Positions 1-6,111 of a stretch of DNA of 6,719 nt are shown in pieces. This DNA is from JBOGJI01 sp050747865. GTDB lineage: Bacteria > Acidobacteriota > Thermoanaerobaculia > Multivoradales > JAHEKO01. Under the pieces are notes generated by a model. That model worked only from the letters and a program-made list of their open reading frames with translations. It searched no databases and was not told the origin of the DNA. The position numbers and the translations under genes are program-made. Within the stretch, counting starts at the first letter, position 1. The number at the start of each line of letters is the position of its first letter. The stretch spans positions 1 through 6,719 of the forward strand of contig JBOGJI010000146.1 in NCBI GenBank assembly GCA_050747865.1, given 5' to 3'.

Positions 1-16
1 GGCCGCGCGGCCACCC

Positions 17-46
17 CCGGAGCTCAACGAGTCGGGCTCGATCCGG
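17..46 (-). terminator. Possible stem-loop just downstream of the lipoprotein gene
   Basis: Four bases past the lipoprotein stop codon, the bases CCGGA (17-21) and TCCGG (42-46) can pair. They enclose a second short hairpin, CGAG (28-31) with CTCG (37-40). No T-run follows on the transcribed strand, so this would be a weak or factor-assisted terminator, or only a mRNA-stabilising structure. Confidence 0.25.
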
Positions 47-49
47 CGC

Positions 50-508
50 TCAGCGGCCGGGGTGCTCCTCCTCCTCCTCGCCGGTCGGATGCTCCTCTTC
101 GTGCTGCATGGCCTCACCGGCCTCGTCCATCGCCTCGCCGGCCTCCTCCATGGCCTCTCCAGCAGCCTCACCGGCCTGATCCATGGCCTCGCCGGTGGTC
201 TCGGCGGCGCCCTCCATGGCCTCACCGGTGGCGTCGGCCGCGCCTTCCATGGCCTCACCGGCCGCCGCGCCCATCTCCTCCATGCCTTCCATCGCCGCCT
301 CACCCGCCTCCTGCGCCTGGTCCATCGCGGCCTCGCCCATGTCCTGGGCCTCTTGCATCATCTCGCCGGCGGCCTCCTGCATCTGGTCCGCCGCCTCCTC
401 CATGTCCTCGGCCGCCTCCTCGGCGGCGCGCTGCTGGCAGGCGATGGCCGGAACCATCAGCGCCGCCAGCAATGCCAACATGCTCAGCTGTGCCAGGGTC
501 TTTCGCAT
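50..508 (-). CDS. Small acidic lipoprotein built of 11-residue repeats
   Basis: This gene encodes 152 residues and I recognise no named family. The N-terminus has positive residues (MRK), a hydrophobic stretch at about 5-22, and then PAIAC, so Cys24 is the likely lipidated first residue of the mature protein. The -3 position is Ala rather than Leu, so the lipobox is a weak match. Residues 33-131 can be cut into nine units of exactly 11 residues, for example EGAADATGEAM, EGAAETTGEAM and DQAGEAAGEAM. Near the C-terminus the period changes to 7 (GEAMEEA, GEAMDEA), and the protein ends in a Glu/His tail (HEEEHP, EEEEEHP). After the signal there is no Lys and there are only two Arg. A long amphipathic helix or coiled coil tethered to a membrane and facing the periplasm is the inference; LEA-type proteins also use 11-mers. 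A strong ribosome site (GGAGGGAG, 517-524) lies 8 bases before the ATG. Confidence 0.8.
   Translation of the reverse strand: MRKTLAQLSMLALLAALMVPAIACQQRAAEEAAEDMEEAADQMQEAAGEMMQEAQDMGEAAMDQAQEAGEAAMEGMEEMGAAAGEAMEGAADATGEAMEGAAETTGEAMDQAGEAAGEAMEEAGEAMDEAGEAMQHEEEHPTGEEEEEHPGR
116..412 (-). repeat. Nine tandem 33-bp (11-codon) coding repeats
   Basis: These are the repeats inside the lipoprotein gene (residues 33-131). At DNA level the copies are clearest on the plus strand as CATGGCCT at 149, 182, 215 and 248, exactly 33 bp apart. Nearer the 3' end of the gene the same word, or a one-base variant, recurs at 107, 128 and 149, a 21-bp spacing that matches a 7-residue period. The outer copies (about 281-412) keep the 11-residue pattern in protein but have diverged in DNA. 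This suggests that the inner copies are the more recent duplications. Confidence 0.8.
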
Positions 509-553
509 GGTCGTTTCTCCCTCCTGACTGTGGTTGAGTGGTGGGACGCTCGG

Positions 554-562
554 AGTGTACCA
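554..562 (-). promoter_or_regulatory. Possible extended -10 element for the lipoprotein gene
   Basis: Read on the minus strand this is TGGTACACT, which fits the extended -10 form TGnTAnnnT with four of six hexamer bases matching TATAAT. It would start transcription near 547 and give a leader of about 39 bases that includes the strong ribosome site. I see no good -35 element. The call rests on pattern only. Confidence 0.3.
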
Positions 563-584
563 GAGAGTCGGGCCCGGGAGGCGT

Positions 585-590
585 TACAGT
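585..590 (+). promoter_or_regulatory. Possible -10 element for the tal-pgi pair
   Basis: TACAGT matches four of six bases of TATAAT and would start transcription near 597, a short distance before the ribosome site (GAGGGGG, 604-610) of the transaldolase gene. No convincing -35 element is seen at the usual distance. The bases CAGTAGAG (587-594) resemble CAGTATAG (6111-6118) before the dehydroquinase gene, which could point to a shared promoter type. Confidence 0.22.
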
Positions 591-615
591 AGAGTTGGCG
601 GACGAGGGGGCGACG

Positions 616-1731
616 ATGAATCCGTTGTTGCAGCTTGCCGAGCGTGACCAGGCCATCTGGATCGACTTCATCGAGCGCCGGATGCTTGAGGAGGGGGAGC
701 TGGCCCGGCTGGTGGAGGACGACGGGGTGCGCGGCGTCACCAGCAACCCGGCGATCTTCGAGCAGGCGATCACCTCCGGCGACGCCTACGACACGCAGAT
801 CGCGGAGCTGCTGGCCGGCAATCCGCAGATGCCGGTCGGGGAGCTCTACGAAGAGCTGGCGGTGGAGGACATCCGCGGCGCGGCGGACGTGCTGCGCCCG
901 GTCTGGGAAGAGACACGGGGCGCCGACGGCTTCGTCAGCCTCGAGGTCTCACCCCACCTCGCGGCGGATACGGACGCCACGATCGAAGAGGCGCGGCGCC
1001 TGTGGCGGCGGGTCAACCGCCCGAACCTGATGATCAAGGTGCCGGCGACGCCCGAAGGCATCCCGGCGGTGGAGGAGCTGCTCGCGGCCGGGATCAACGT
1101 CAACATCACCTTGATGTTCTCGCTGCAGCACTACGAAGCCGTGGCCCGCGCCTATCTGGGCGGCCTGGGGCGGTCGTCGCGACCTCAGCAGGTCGCCTCC
1201 GTCGCCTCGTTTTTTGTCAGCCGCTTGGACAGCCTGCTCGACCCGCGACTGCGCGAGCACCCGACGCCGGAAGGCCGGGCGCTGGCCGGCAAGGTGGCGA
1301 TCGCCAACAGCAAGCTGACCTACGCCCGTTTCCGCGAGATCTTCCACGGCGAGGGCTTCGCGCGCTGGCGCGAGCGCGGTTGCAGACCGCAGCGGGTTCT
1401 GTGGGCGAGCACCAGCACCAAGGATCCGGAGTATCGCGACGTCCTCTACGTCGAGGAGCTGATCGGCCGCGAGACGGTGAACACCATGCCCCCTCACACC
1501 CTGGAGGCGTTCCGCGAGCGCGGCCAGGTGCGCCCCAGCCTGACCGAAGACGTGGAAGGGGCGCGGCAGACGATCGAGTCGCTCTCCTCGCTGGGCATCG
1601 ACCTCGACGAGGCCACCGAGACGCTGCAACGGGAGGGGATCCGCAAGTTCGTCGAGCCGTTCGATCGCCTCTTGGCGGCGCTGGAGGAGAAGCGGGACGC
1701 CCTGCGCGAGCAGGCGGCCGCCGGCTCGTAG
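616..1731 (+). CDS. tal: Transaldolase (actinobacterial/cyanobacterial-type, ~370 aa)
   Basis: Transaldolase moves a dihydroxyacetone unit from sedoheptulose 7-phosphate to glyceraldehyde 3-phosphate, giving erythrose 4-phosphate and fructose 6-phosphate in the cytosolic non-oxidative pentose phosphate pathway. The 371-residue product has the family order: WIDFIERRM with Asp17, GVTSNPAIF (41-48, with Asn44), SLEVSP (108-113, with Glu110), MIKVPATPEG (139-148) with Lys141 as the Schiff-base lysine, NITLMFS (163-169), VASVASFFVSR (193-203) and WASTSTKDP (263-271). The long C-terminal helical part is typical of the ~370-residue type. ATG at 616 was chosen because GAGGGGG (604-610) sits 5 bases upstream and homology begins directly after it; the frame is open upstream to an ATG at 538, but that stretch looks non-coding. 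The next gene encodes the usual fusion partner of this enzyme and lies in the same frame. Confidence 0.95.
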   Translation: MNPLLQLAERDQAIWIDFIERRMLEEGELARLVEDDGVRGVTSNPAIFEQAITSGDAYDTQIAELLAGNPQMPVGELYEELAVEDIRGAADVLRPVWEETRGADGFVSLEVSPHLAADTDATIEEARRLWRRVNRPNLMIKVPATPEGIPAVEELLAAGINVNITLMFSLQHYEAVARAYLGGLGRSSRPQQVASVASFFVSRLDSLLDPRLREHPTPEGRALAGKVAIANSKLTYARFREIFHGEGFARWRERGCRPQRVLWASTSTKDPEYRDVLYVEELIGRETVNTMPPHTLEAFRERGQVRPSLTEDVEGARQTIESLSSLGIDLDEATETLQREGIRKFVEPFDRLLAALEEKRDALREQAAAGS

Positions 1732-1736
1732 CGGCC

Positions 1737-1764
1737 GGACCACATCGCTTCGCGGTGCGGTGCC
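1737..1764 (+). other. Hairpin between transaldolase stop and Pgi start
   Basis: Bases 1739-1748 (ACCACATCGC) can pair with 1752-1761 (GCGGTGCGGT) around a 3-base loop, with one A-C mismatch and one G-U pair. Two further G-C pairs follow beyond a bulged G. No T-run follows, so it is unlikely to be a simple terminator. It fills much of the 57-base gap and could protect the upstream message or reduce the distance between stop and restart. GC-rich DNA forms such hairpins often by chance. Confidence 0.3.
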
Positions 1765-1788
1765 CCGTCTCGGCCGGTCATTGATCGA

Positions 1789-3414
1789 ATGACAACGGAG
1801 ATCCCGGCAGAGGTCCTGGCGCCGCTTGCGCGCACCTGTCGCGAGCGATTGGTGCGAGAGCGGGTCCTGTCCCGGGTATTGGCGCGTGACACGACACTGT
1901 GGGCGCCGCCGTACCGCGACGAGGCGGTCCGGCGGCTGGGCTGGCTGGACCTGCCGGACGCGAGCCGGCATGAGCTCGCGGCGTGGCGCGCCCTGGGCGA
2001 AGCGGCGCGCTCGGAAGGCGTCGAGGCGGTCCTCCTGCTCGGCATGGGGGGCTCGTCGCGGGGCGCCGCGGTCCTCTCGCGACCGCTGCCTGCCGCTTCG
2101 CGCTCACCGAGCACGACCGTTTGCGACAGCACGCACCCGGATCACGTGCGGGCCATCGTCGAGCGCCTGCCACCGCGCCATACCTGGCTCATCGTCGCCA
2201 CCAAGTCGGGGACCACGGCCGAGACGCGGGCCCTGGCGACGGTCTTCCGCCGGTGGATCCGCGACGCGGGGGCAGACCCGGACCGGCAGAGTCTGGCGCT
2301 GACCGATGCCGGCTCGGCGCTGACCGATGTTGCCGCGAGCTGGCGCGCCGTCGTCACGCCGCCGTCCGACGTGGGCGGCCGGTTCAGCGCCCTCTCCGCC
2401 TACGGCCTGCTGCTCCCGACGCTGGCCGGCGTGGACGTCGCCCCGGTGGTCGAAGGCGCGTCGCGATGCCTGGCGGCTCTCCTGCGGGGCGAGACCGGAG
2501 TGGTCGAGCCGCTGCTCGCCGTGGCTGCAAGTGTCGCGGCGGCGGCCCGGGAGGGGTGGCCCCTGCGTATCGAAACCCACGCCGAGGAGCTGGGCGCCTG
2601 GCCCGGATGGCTGGAGCAGCTCCTGGCGGAGAGCCTGGGCAAGCTCGGCGTCGGGCTGATTCCCGTCGCCGCCGGATCAGGCCACGTTCACGGCAGGCGG
2701 TTCCTGGGAGCCGAGTTCGTCCTCGCGGAGAACGGTCGGCGACTTGACGAGCAAGCGCAGGCGGAACGCCTGCTCAGGGCGGTCCCGACGCCCGAGGCCA
2801 TGGGGGCCGAGATGCTCACCTGGGAGCTCGTCACCTCGCTCGTTGCCTCGTGCCTCGGCGTCTTCCCGTTCGATCAACCGGACGTGGAGCGCGCCAAGCA
2901 GGCGGCGCGGCGCGCTCTGGCCGGCGAGACGGAGGCGATCGCTCCGCCGCTGCCGGTGCCGTCGGGAGAGAACGCCCATCGGAAACATGGCTGGATCGAG
3001 CGGGACCTGCGCGTCTGGCTCGATGCGGCGCGCGGCTGCGCCTATGCCACGGTGCAGCTCTTCGGGCCGCCGGAGCACCCGCTCGGAGTGACCGTGGACG
3101 GTTTCTGCGGCGCGCTCGCCGAAGCCCTGGGCCGCACCGTGACCTGGGGGTACGGACCTCGCTACCTCCATTCCACGGGCCAGCTCCAGAAAGGGGGGCC
3201 GCCGGTCGCCGTGATGCAGCTCCTGGTGCCTCCGCGAGGCGGAGACATCGAAGTCCCGGGCGAAACATTCGGCCTCTGGGATCTGTTGCGGGCGCAAGCC
3301 GCGGGCGACGCCGCGGCCCTCGCGGCCCTGAGCAGATCGGTGTTGCGCGTCGAGCTCGACGGAGCCCCGGAGGAGGCGGTGCGCGTTCTGCAGGGCGCGC
3401 TCCACGCTTTGTAG
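1789..3414 (+). CDS. pgi: Phosphoglucose isomerase of the TalPgi (bifunctional) type
   Basis: The predicted role is interconversion of glucose 6-phosphate and fructose 6-phosphate. The 541 residues match the C-terminal half of bifunctional transaldolase/phosphoglucose isomerase proteins rather than the classical Pgi. In order they are: VLARDTTLW (30-38) near the N-terminus; a SIS-type sugar-phosphate fold with LLGMGGSS (83-90), DSTHPD (113-118) and TKSGTTAET (138-146); a Pgi signature GGRFSALS (196-203); AESLGKLG (280-287) with a likely catalytic Glu281; FPFDQPDVERAK (359-370), like the second Pgi signature and ending in Lys370; and GYGPRYLHSTGQLQKGGP (454-471). The last motif normally reads GQLHKGGP; here Gln467 replaces His. 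The ATG at 1789 has no clear ribosome site, and no other start lies between it and the transaldolase stop, so translation may depend on the upstream gene. All expected motifs are present and I see no frameshift. Confidence 0.9.
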   Translation: MTTEIPAEVLAPLARTCRERLVRERVLSRVLARDTTLWAPPYRDEAVRRLGWLDLPDASRHELAAWRALGEAARSEGVEAVLLLGMGGSSRGAAVLSRPLPAASRSPSTTVCDSTHPDHVRAIVERLPPRHTWLIVATKSGTTAETRALATVFRRWIRDAGADPDRQSLALTDAGSALTDVAASWRAVVTPPSDVGGRFSALSAYGLLLPTLAGVDVAPVVEGASRCLAALLRGETGVVEPLLAVAASVAAAAREGWPLRIETHAEELGAWPGWLEQLLAESLGKLGVGLIPVAAGSGHVHGRRFLGAEFVLAENGRRLDEQAQAERLLRAVPTPEAMGAEMLTWELVTSLVASCLGVFPFDQPDVERAKQAARRALAGETEAIAPPLPVPSGENAHRKHGWIERDLRVWLDAARGCAYATVQLFGPPEHPLGVTVDGFCGALAEALGRTVTWGYGPRYLHSTGQLQKGGPPVAVMQLLVPPRGGDIEVPGETFGLWDLLRAQAAGDAAALAALSRSVLRVELDGAPEEAVRVLQGALHAL

Positions 3415-3481
3415 CAACCGAGCTCGTCTCCGCGCCGTCTGACGATTGTCGCCCCTGCTCCGGCCGAGATGAGGGCGGGCG
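3415..3481. other. Convergent spacer without a clear terminator
   Basis: This 67-bp gap lies between the 3' ends of pgi and the nuclease-like gene, where a two-way terminator would be expected. The best pairing is CGCCC (3450-3454) with GGGCG (3473-3477) across an 18-base loop, and there is no T-run on either strand. I find no gene or other signal in it. Confidence 0.5.
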
Positions 3482-5140
3482 CTACGGGCTCGGATCCGCC
3501 GGCGCGGGCTCGTGCAGGATCGCGAGCTGCCGGGACGAAGGCTCTGGGATCGCCTCGACGACGGGAAAGTGGATGGCGGCCGGGGCGTCGCCGTCGAGCA
3601 GCCGCCGCTCGCGGGCGAACAGGACGCCTCCGCTGGGCCGCCAATCGCTCCAGATCCAGGTGGTCGGAGGCTGGTCTCCCGGAGAGCCGTCCTCCTGCTG
3701 CAGCACGTATTGCCAGCGGTCCATCAGACCGGTCGCCGGATCGACCCATGCCCAGTAGCGGTCGCCGGAGGTCAACCCGGTCCCGGAGACGAAGCTCAGG
3801 ACCGCGACCTCGTAGGTCCGGCCGTCCACCGCCCGCTCTCCCTGCCACTCGAGGCGCACTCCCGGCTCTAGCCACTTCCAGGGCATGAGCAGCCAGTAGC
3901 TGTCGTTGATGTAGGCGCCGTAGGCCCGCTCGACGAGCGCCTCCTCCTCCTCGCCGGCCAGCCGGGAGCCCTGCGCGAACGCCCGGCCTTCGCGGGTGCG
4001 CAGATTGAGCAGCACCACGGCCGGAGCCCCGGAGCCGATGTGCAGATCCACGCGGTAGTCGCCGGTGGCACGGTCCCACCAGTGCTCGCGCTCGGCGACG
4101 ATCTCGTCGCCGCGCTCCACCTGCCAGGTGAAGTGGAGGAGACGGATGCCGTCGAACGCCTCCCGCCCCCCCATGGCCCCCGTCGTACGCTGCGCCAGCT
4201 CACGCGCCTGCGGGTCGGCGTCGCCCGCCTGCCCTTGCGCGGCCCCCTCCCCGCCGCGGTCGTGCCAGGCGGCCAGCTCGATCTTCGCCGAGTCCTCCCA
4301 GGCTCGAAGCAGCAGGCCGGCCAGGAACTCAGTGCCGTCGCGAAAGCGCTCGCGGGCGAAGGCGGCGAGCCGTGGCGTGGACTCGCCGCCGTCGTCCACG
4401 GCGCGCATCGCGGTCTCCAGGTCGTAGACACGGTCGACCTGGCCGTGGGAGCTCCAGAAGCGTGTCATCACCGCTTGCAGGAGGTCGCCCCGGGGTGCCG
4501 CCGGGCGCACATCGGCGACTGCCGCTTCCGCGTCGAACGGCACCAGGTCGAACAGGGCGTCCGCCAGGAAATGGATGCCCGTACGCGGCGAGCTGCCATC
4601 GGGCAGCCGCCGCCCGTCGTAATGCACGGTCGTGTGCAGGGGCTGCGCCAGATCGCCGGCGTAGTGGGCGAGCTGCCCCGCGTAGATCAGCGTCTTCCAG
4701 CGGATCGCCTCGTCGCCCGGCCATCGCCGGTGCTCGGCGAAGGCGACGGTGAGCTTCTGCGTCCCCTCGACGATGGCGTAGGGCAACACGCCGACGCGCT
4801 GCGGCGCCAGACCGCGCCGCACCAGGGTCTCGACGAAGTCCCAGCGCTGCGGCGCCAGGCCGCGGCCTCCCAGATCCTCCACGTCCAGGAAGTGCTCCGG
4901 GTTCTCGGCCTCGCGCAGCTGCGGCGCCGCGTCGTGTTTCCAGACGTCCGGGTCCTCCGCCACGTGCCCCACCACGTCCGCGCCCTGACGGAAGTACTCC
5001 GGAACCGACCCCGGGAGGCGGGCTACGGCGGCGCGTGCGAGGCTGTTGTGCCCGCTGGTGTGCCAGGCCGTCGAGGCCGTCGGCACGAGGAACGCCAGCG
5101 CCCCGGCGACACCGATCCAGTGCCTTTTCGTGTTGATCAC
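3482..5140 (-). CDS. Secreted S1/P1-nuclease-like zinc protein with an extra C-terminal domain
   Basis: The 552-residue product starts with a signal peptide (hydrophobic 8-20, likely cleavage STA|W after residue 25), so the mature chain would begin with Trp26. The N-terminal domain (26 to about 295) belongs to the S1/P1 nuclease and zinc phospholipase C fold. Its candidate ligands are Trp26, His31, Asp63 or Asp65, His83, His159, Asp163, His169, His190 and Asp194. The spacings W-x4-H, H-x3-D-x5-H and H-x3-D equal those I recall for P1 nuclease. Substrate cannot be told apart from sequence: single-stranded nucleic acid, 3'-nucleotides or phospholipid. After a Gly/Ala/Asp-rich linker (about 296-312), residues 313-530 form a second domain rich in Trp and beta-type segments (DSYWLLMPWKW, YWAWVDPATGLMDRW) that vaguely resembles DUF6503 or LolA-like periplasmic lipoprotein-carrier folds; this is tentative. 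S1/P1 enzymes are usually 270-320 residues. The start is GTG, 25 bases after the M48 stop, with no clear ribosome site. Confidence 0.82.
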   Translation of the reverse strand: MINTKRHWIGVAGALAFLVPTASTAWHTSGHNSLARAAVARLPGSVPEYFRQGADVVGHVAEDPDVWKHDAAPQLREAENPEHFLDVEDLGGRGLAPQRWDFVETLVRRGLAPQRVGVLPYAIVEGTQKLTVAFAEHRRWPGDEAIRWKTLIYAGQLAHYAGDLAQPLHTTVHYDGRRLPDGSSPRTGIHFLADALFDLVPFDAEAAVADVRPAAPRGDLLQAVMTRFWSSHGQVDRVYDLETAMRAVDDGGESTPRLAAFARERFRDGTEFLAGLLLRAWEDSAKIELAAWHDRGGEGAAQGQAGDADPQARELAQRTTGAMGGREAFDGIRLLHFTWQVERGDEIVAEREHWWDRATGDYRVDLHIGSGAPAVVLLNLRTREGRAFAQGSRLAGEEEEALVERAYGAYINDSYWLLMPWKWLEPGVRLEWQGERAVDGRTYEVAVLSFVSGTGLTSGDRYWAWVDPATGLMDRWQYVLQQEDGSPGDQPPTTWIWSDWRPSGGVLFARERRLLDGDAPAAIHFPVVEAIPEPSSRQLAILHEPAPADPSP

Positions 5141-5165
5141 AAGCCCGCGGCGCGCGCTGTGGCGT

Positions 5166-6014
5166 TCATCGGGTGAGCCCCTCCGGCACCCCGTCGGGGA
5201 ACTCGGCGTGGATCGCCCGCTCGATGTAGTCCAGGCGGTTCTCGGGGTTGGGGTGGGTGCTGAAGAACTCCGGTGGGCGCGGCCCCTGGGCCGCCTCCGC
5301 GAGGATGCGCATCACGTCCAGCATCGACTGCGGATCGTAGCCGGCCTGCGCCATCAGGTGGACGCCCAGCCGGTCGGATTCCAGCTCGTCCTCGCGGCCG
5401 AACTTGAGATTGACCACCTGGCCGATGAGGGCGGCCACGGCCGCGCTGCCGCGCGAGGAGGGGTTGCTCGGGTCGTAGGTCGCGAGCACAGCGGCGCCGG
5501 TCAGCCCCTGGGTGAGCTTGGCCTTGGCCAGGTGCTCGGCGCCGTGCCGCGCCACAACGTGTCCGATCTCGTGGCCGAGCACGCCGGCGAGCTGGCCGAT
5601 CGAGTTCATCCGATTCATCAGCGCCGCCGTGATGAAGACCTGGCCGCCGGGCAGGGCGAAGGCGTTGACCACCTGCTCGTCGGCCAGCACGTGAAAGTCG
5701 AACTGGTACGGGGTCTCGCGGACCCGTGTCCGGGAGACGATCTCGCCGCCGACGCGATCGGCGAGCTGCTGCACCCGCTCATCCGGGTAGAGGCCGCCGT
5801 GCTGCGCCGCCATCTCGGGCGCCGCCTGCACGCCGAGAGCGATCTCCTGCTCGGGGCTGAGGTCGACATATTGCCTCTCCCCGGTGACCGGGTTCTCCAC
5901 CTGACCGTTGCAATAGCCGATGATGGAGATGGCCGCGATCGCCAGCGCCAGCAGCAGCCGGCCGCGGCTGAACCCCGCCCCGCGAGCGTTCGATCGTGGA
6001 GTCCCGCCGCTCAT
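5166..6014 (-). CDS. Membrane-anchored M48-family zinc metalloprotease
   Basis: This is a peptidase of the M48 (Ste24/HtpX/BepA-like) group, predicted to act in the periplasm, probably in quality control of envelope proteins. The 282-residue product has a positively charged N-terminus and one hydrophobic segment (about 19-34) that should anchor it. There is a Cys at 34, but the residue before it is Tyr, so it is not a good lipobox. Next come NPVTGERQYV (41-50) and SPEQEIALG (53-61), typical of soluble-domain M48 proteins, then LPGGQVFIT (121-129), the active site HEIGH (148-152), an E-x-E-x-D motif with Glu210 as probable third zinc ligand, and STHPNPENRLDYI (252-264). The ATG at 6014 is preferred because AAGGAGAG (6022-6029) lies 8 bases upstream; a GTG at 6041 in the same frame lacks such a site. 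It is the first gene of a two-gene unit with the nuclease-like gene. Confidence 0.93.
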   Translation of the reverse strand: MSGGTPRSNARGAGFSRGRLLLALAIAAISIIGYCNGQVENPVTGERQYVDLSPEQEIALGVQAAPEMAAQHGGLYPDERVQQLADRVGGEIVSRTRVRETPYQFDFHVLADEQVVNAFALPGGQVFITAALMNRMNSIGQLAGVLGHEIGHVVARHGAEHLAKAKLTQGLTGAAVLATYDPSNPSSRGSAAVAALIGQVVNLKFGREDELESDRLGVHLMAQAGYDPQSMLDVMRILAEAAQGPRPPEFFSTHPNPENRLDYIERAIHAEFPDGVPEGLTR

Positions 6015-6104
6015 GTCATGCTCTCCTTTCCACGCAGCCACCCATCCGGTGACTCTCTCGCCATTCTCCCCGATCGCGGCGAGAGCTTCACTCGGCGGGA
6101 CGCG

Positions 6105-6110
6105 AGGAGG
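6105..6110 (+). promoter_or_regulatory. aroD: Ribosome binding site deciding the dehydroquinase start
   Basis: AGGAGG is a perfect Shine-Dalgarno match. The gap of 12 bases to the GTG at 6123 is longer than usual (5-9), but no other ATG, GTG or TTG in frame lies closer, and the protein homology begins within a few residues of this GTG. Confidence 0.6.
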
Positions 6111-6111
6111 C

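Noticed and set aside
1..12. A perfect 12-bp palindrome GGCCGCGCGGCC
   Set aside because: Short all-GC palindromes are expected by chance in this DNA, and it sits at the window edge with no context.
107..260. Regular 33-bp repeats as a CRISPR array or regulatory repeats
   Set aside because: There are no unique spacers between the repeats; the period is a multiple of three and keeps the reading frame, so they are coding repeats.
62..592. Open frames of 114-176 codons on the plus strand across the lipoprotein gene
   Set aside because: They are the complement of the repeated GC-rich lipoprotein codons. The products are low-complexity Leu/Gly/His or Ser/Ala strings with no ribosome site, while the minus frame has a signal peptide, lipobox and strong ribosome site.
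538..615. Upstream extension of transaldolase to the ATG at 538
   Set aside because: The 26 extra residues have no family similarity, and the ATG at 616 has the proper ribosome site and matches the family's N-terminus.
949..1971. A 340-codon minus-strand open frame across tal and the start of pgi
   Set aside because: The translation is Arg/Gln-rich without a domain and lies opposite well-supported enzyme motifs.
3450..3477. Stem CGCCC/GGGCG as a terminator between the convergent genes
   Set aside because: It has only five pairs with an 18-base loop and no T-run, too weak to annotate as a terminator.
4040..5176. A 378-codon open frame on the plus strand opposite the nuclease-like gene
   Set aside because: The product has no recognisable motif. 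The minus frame carries the signal peptide and all zinc ligands. Long antisense open frames are common at this GC content.
6015..6041. Longer M48 protein starting at GTG 6041
   Set aside because: No good ribosome site precedes it; the strong AAGGAGAG lies inside this stretch at the right distance for ATG 6014.
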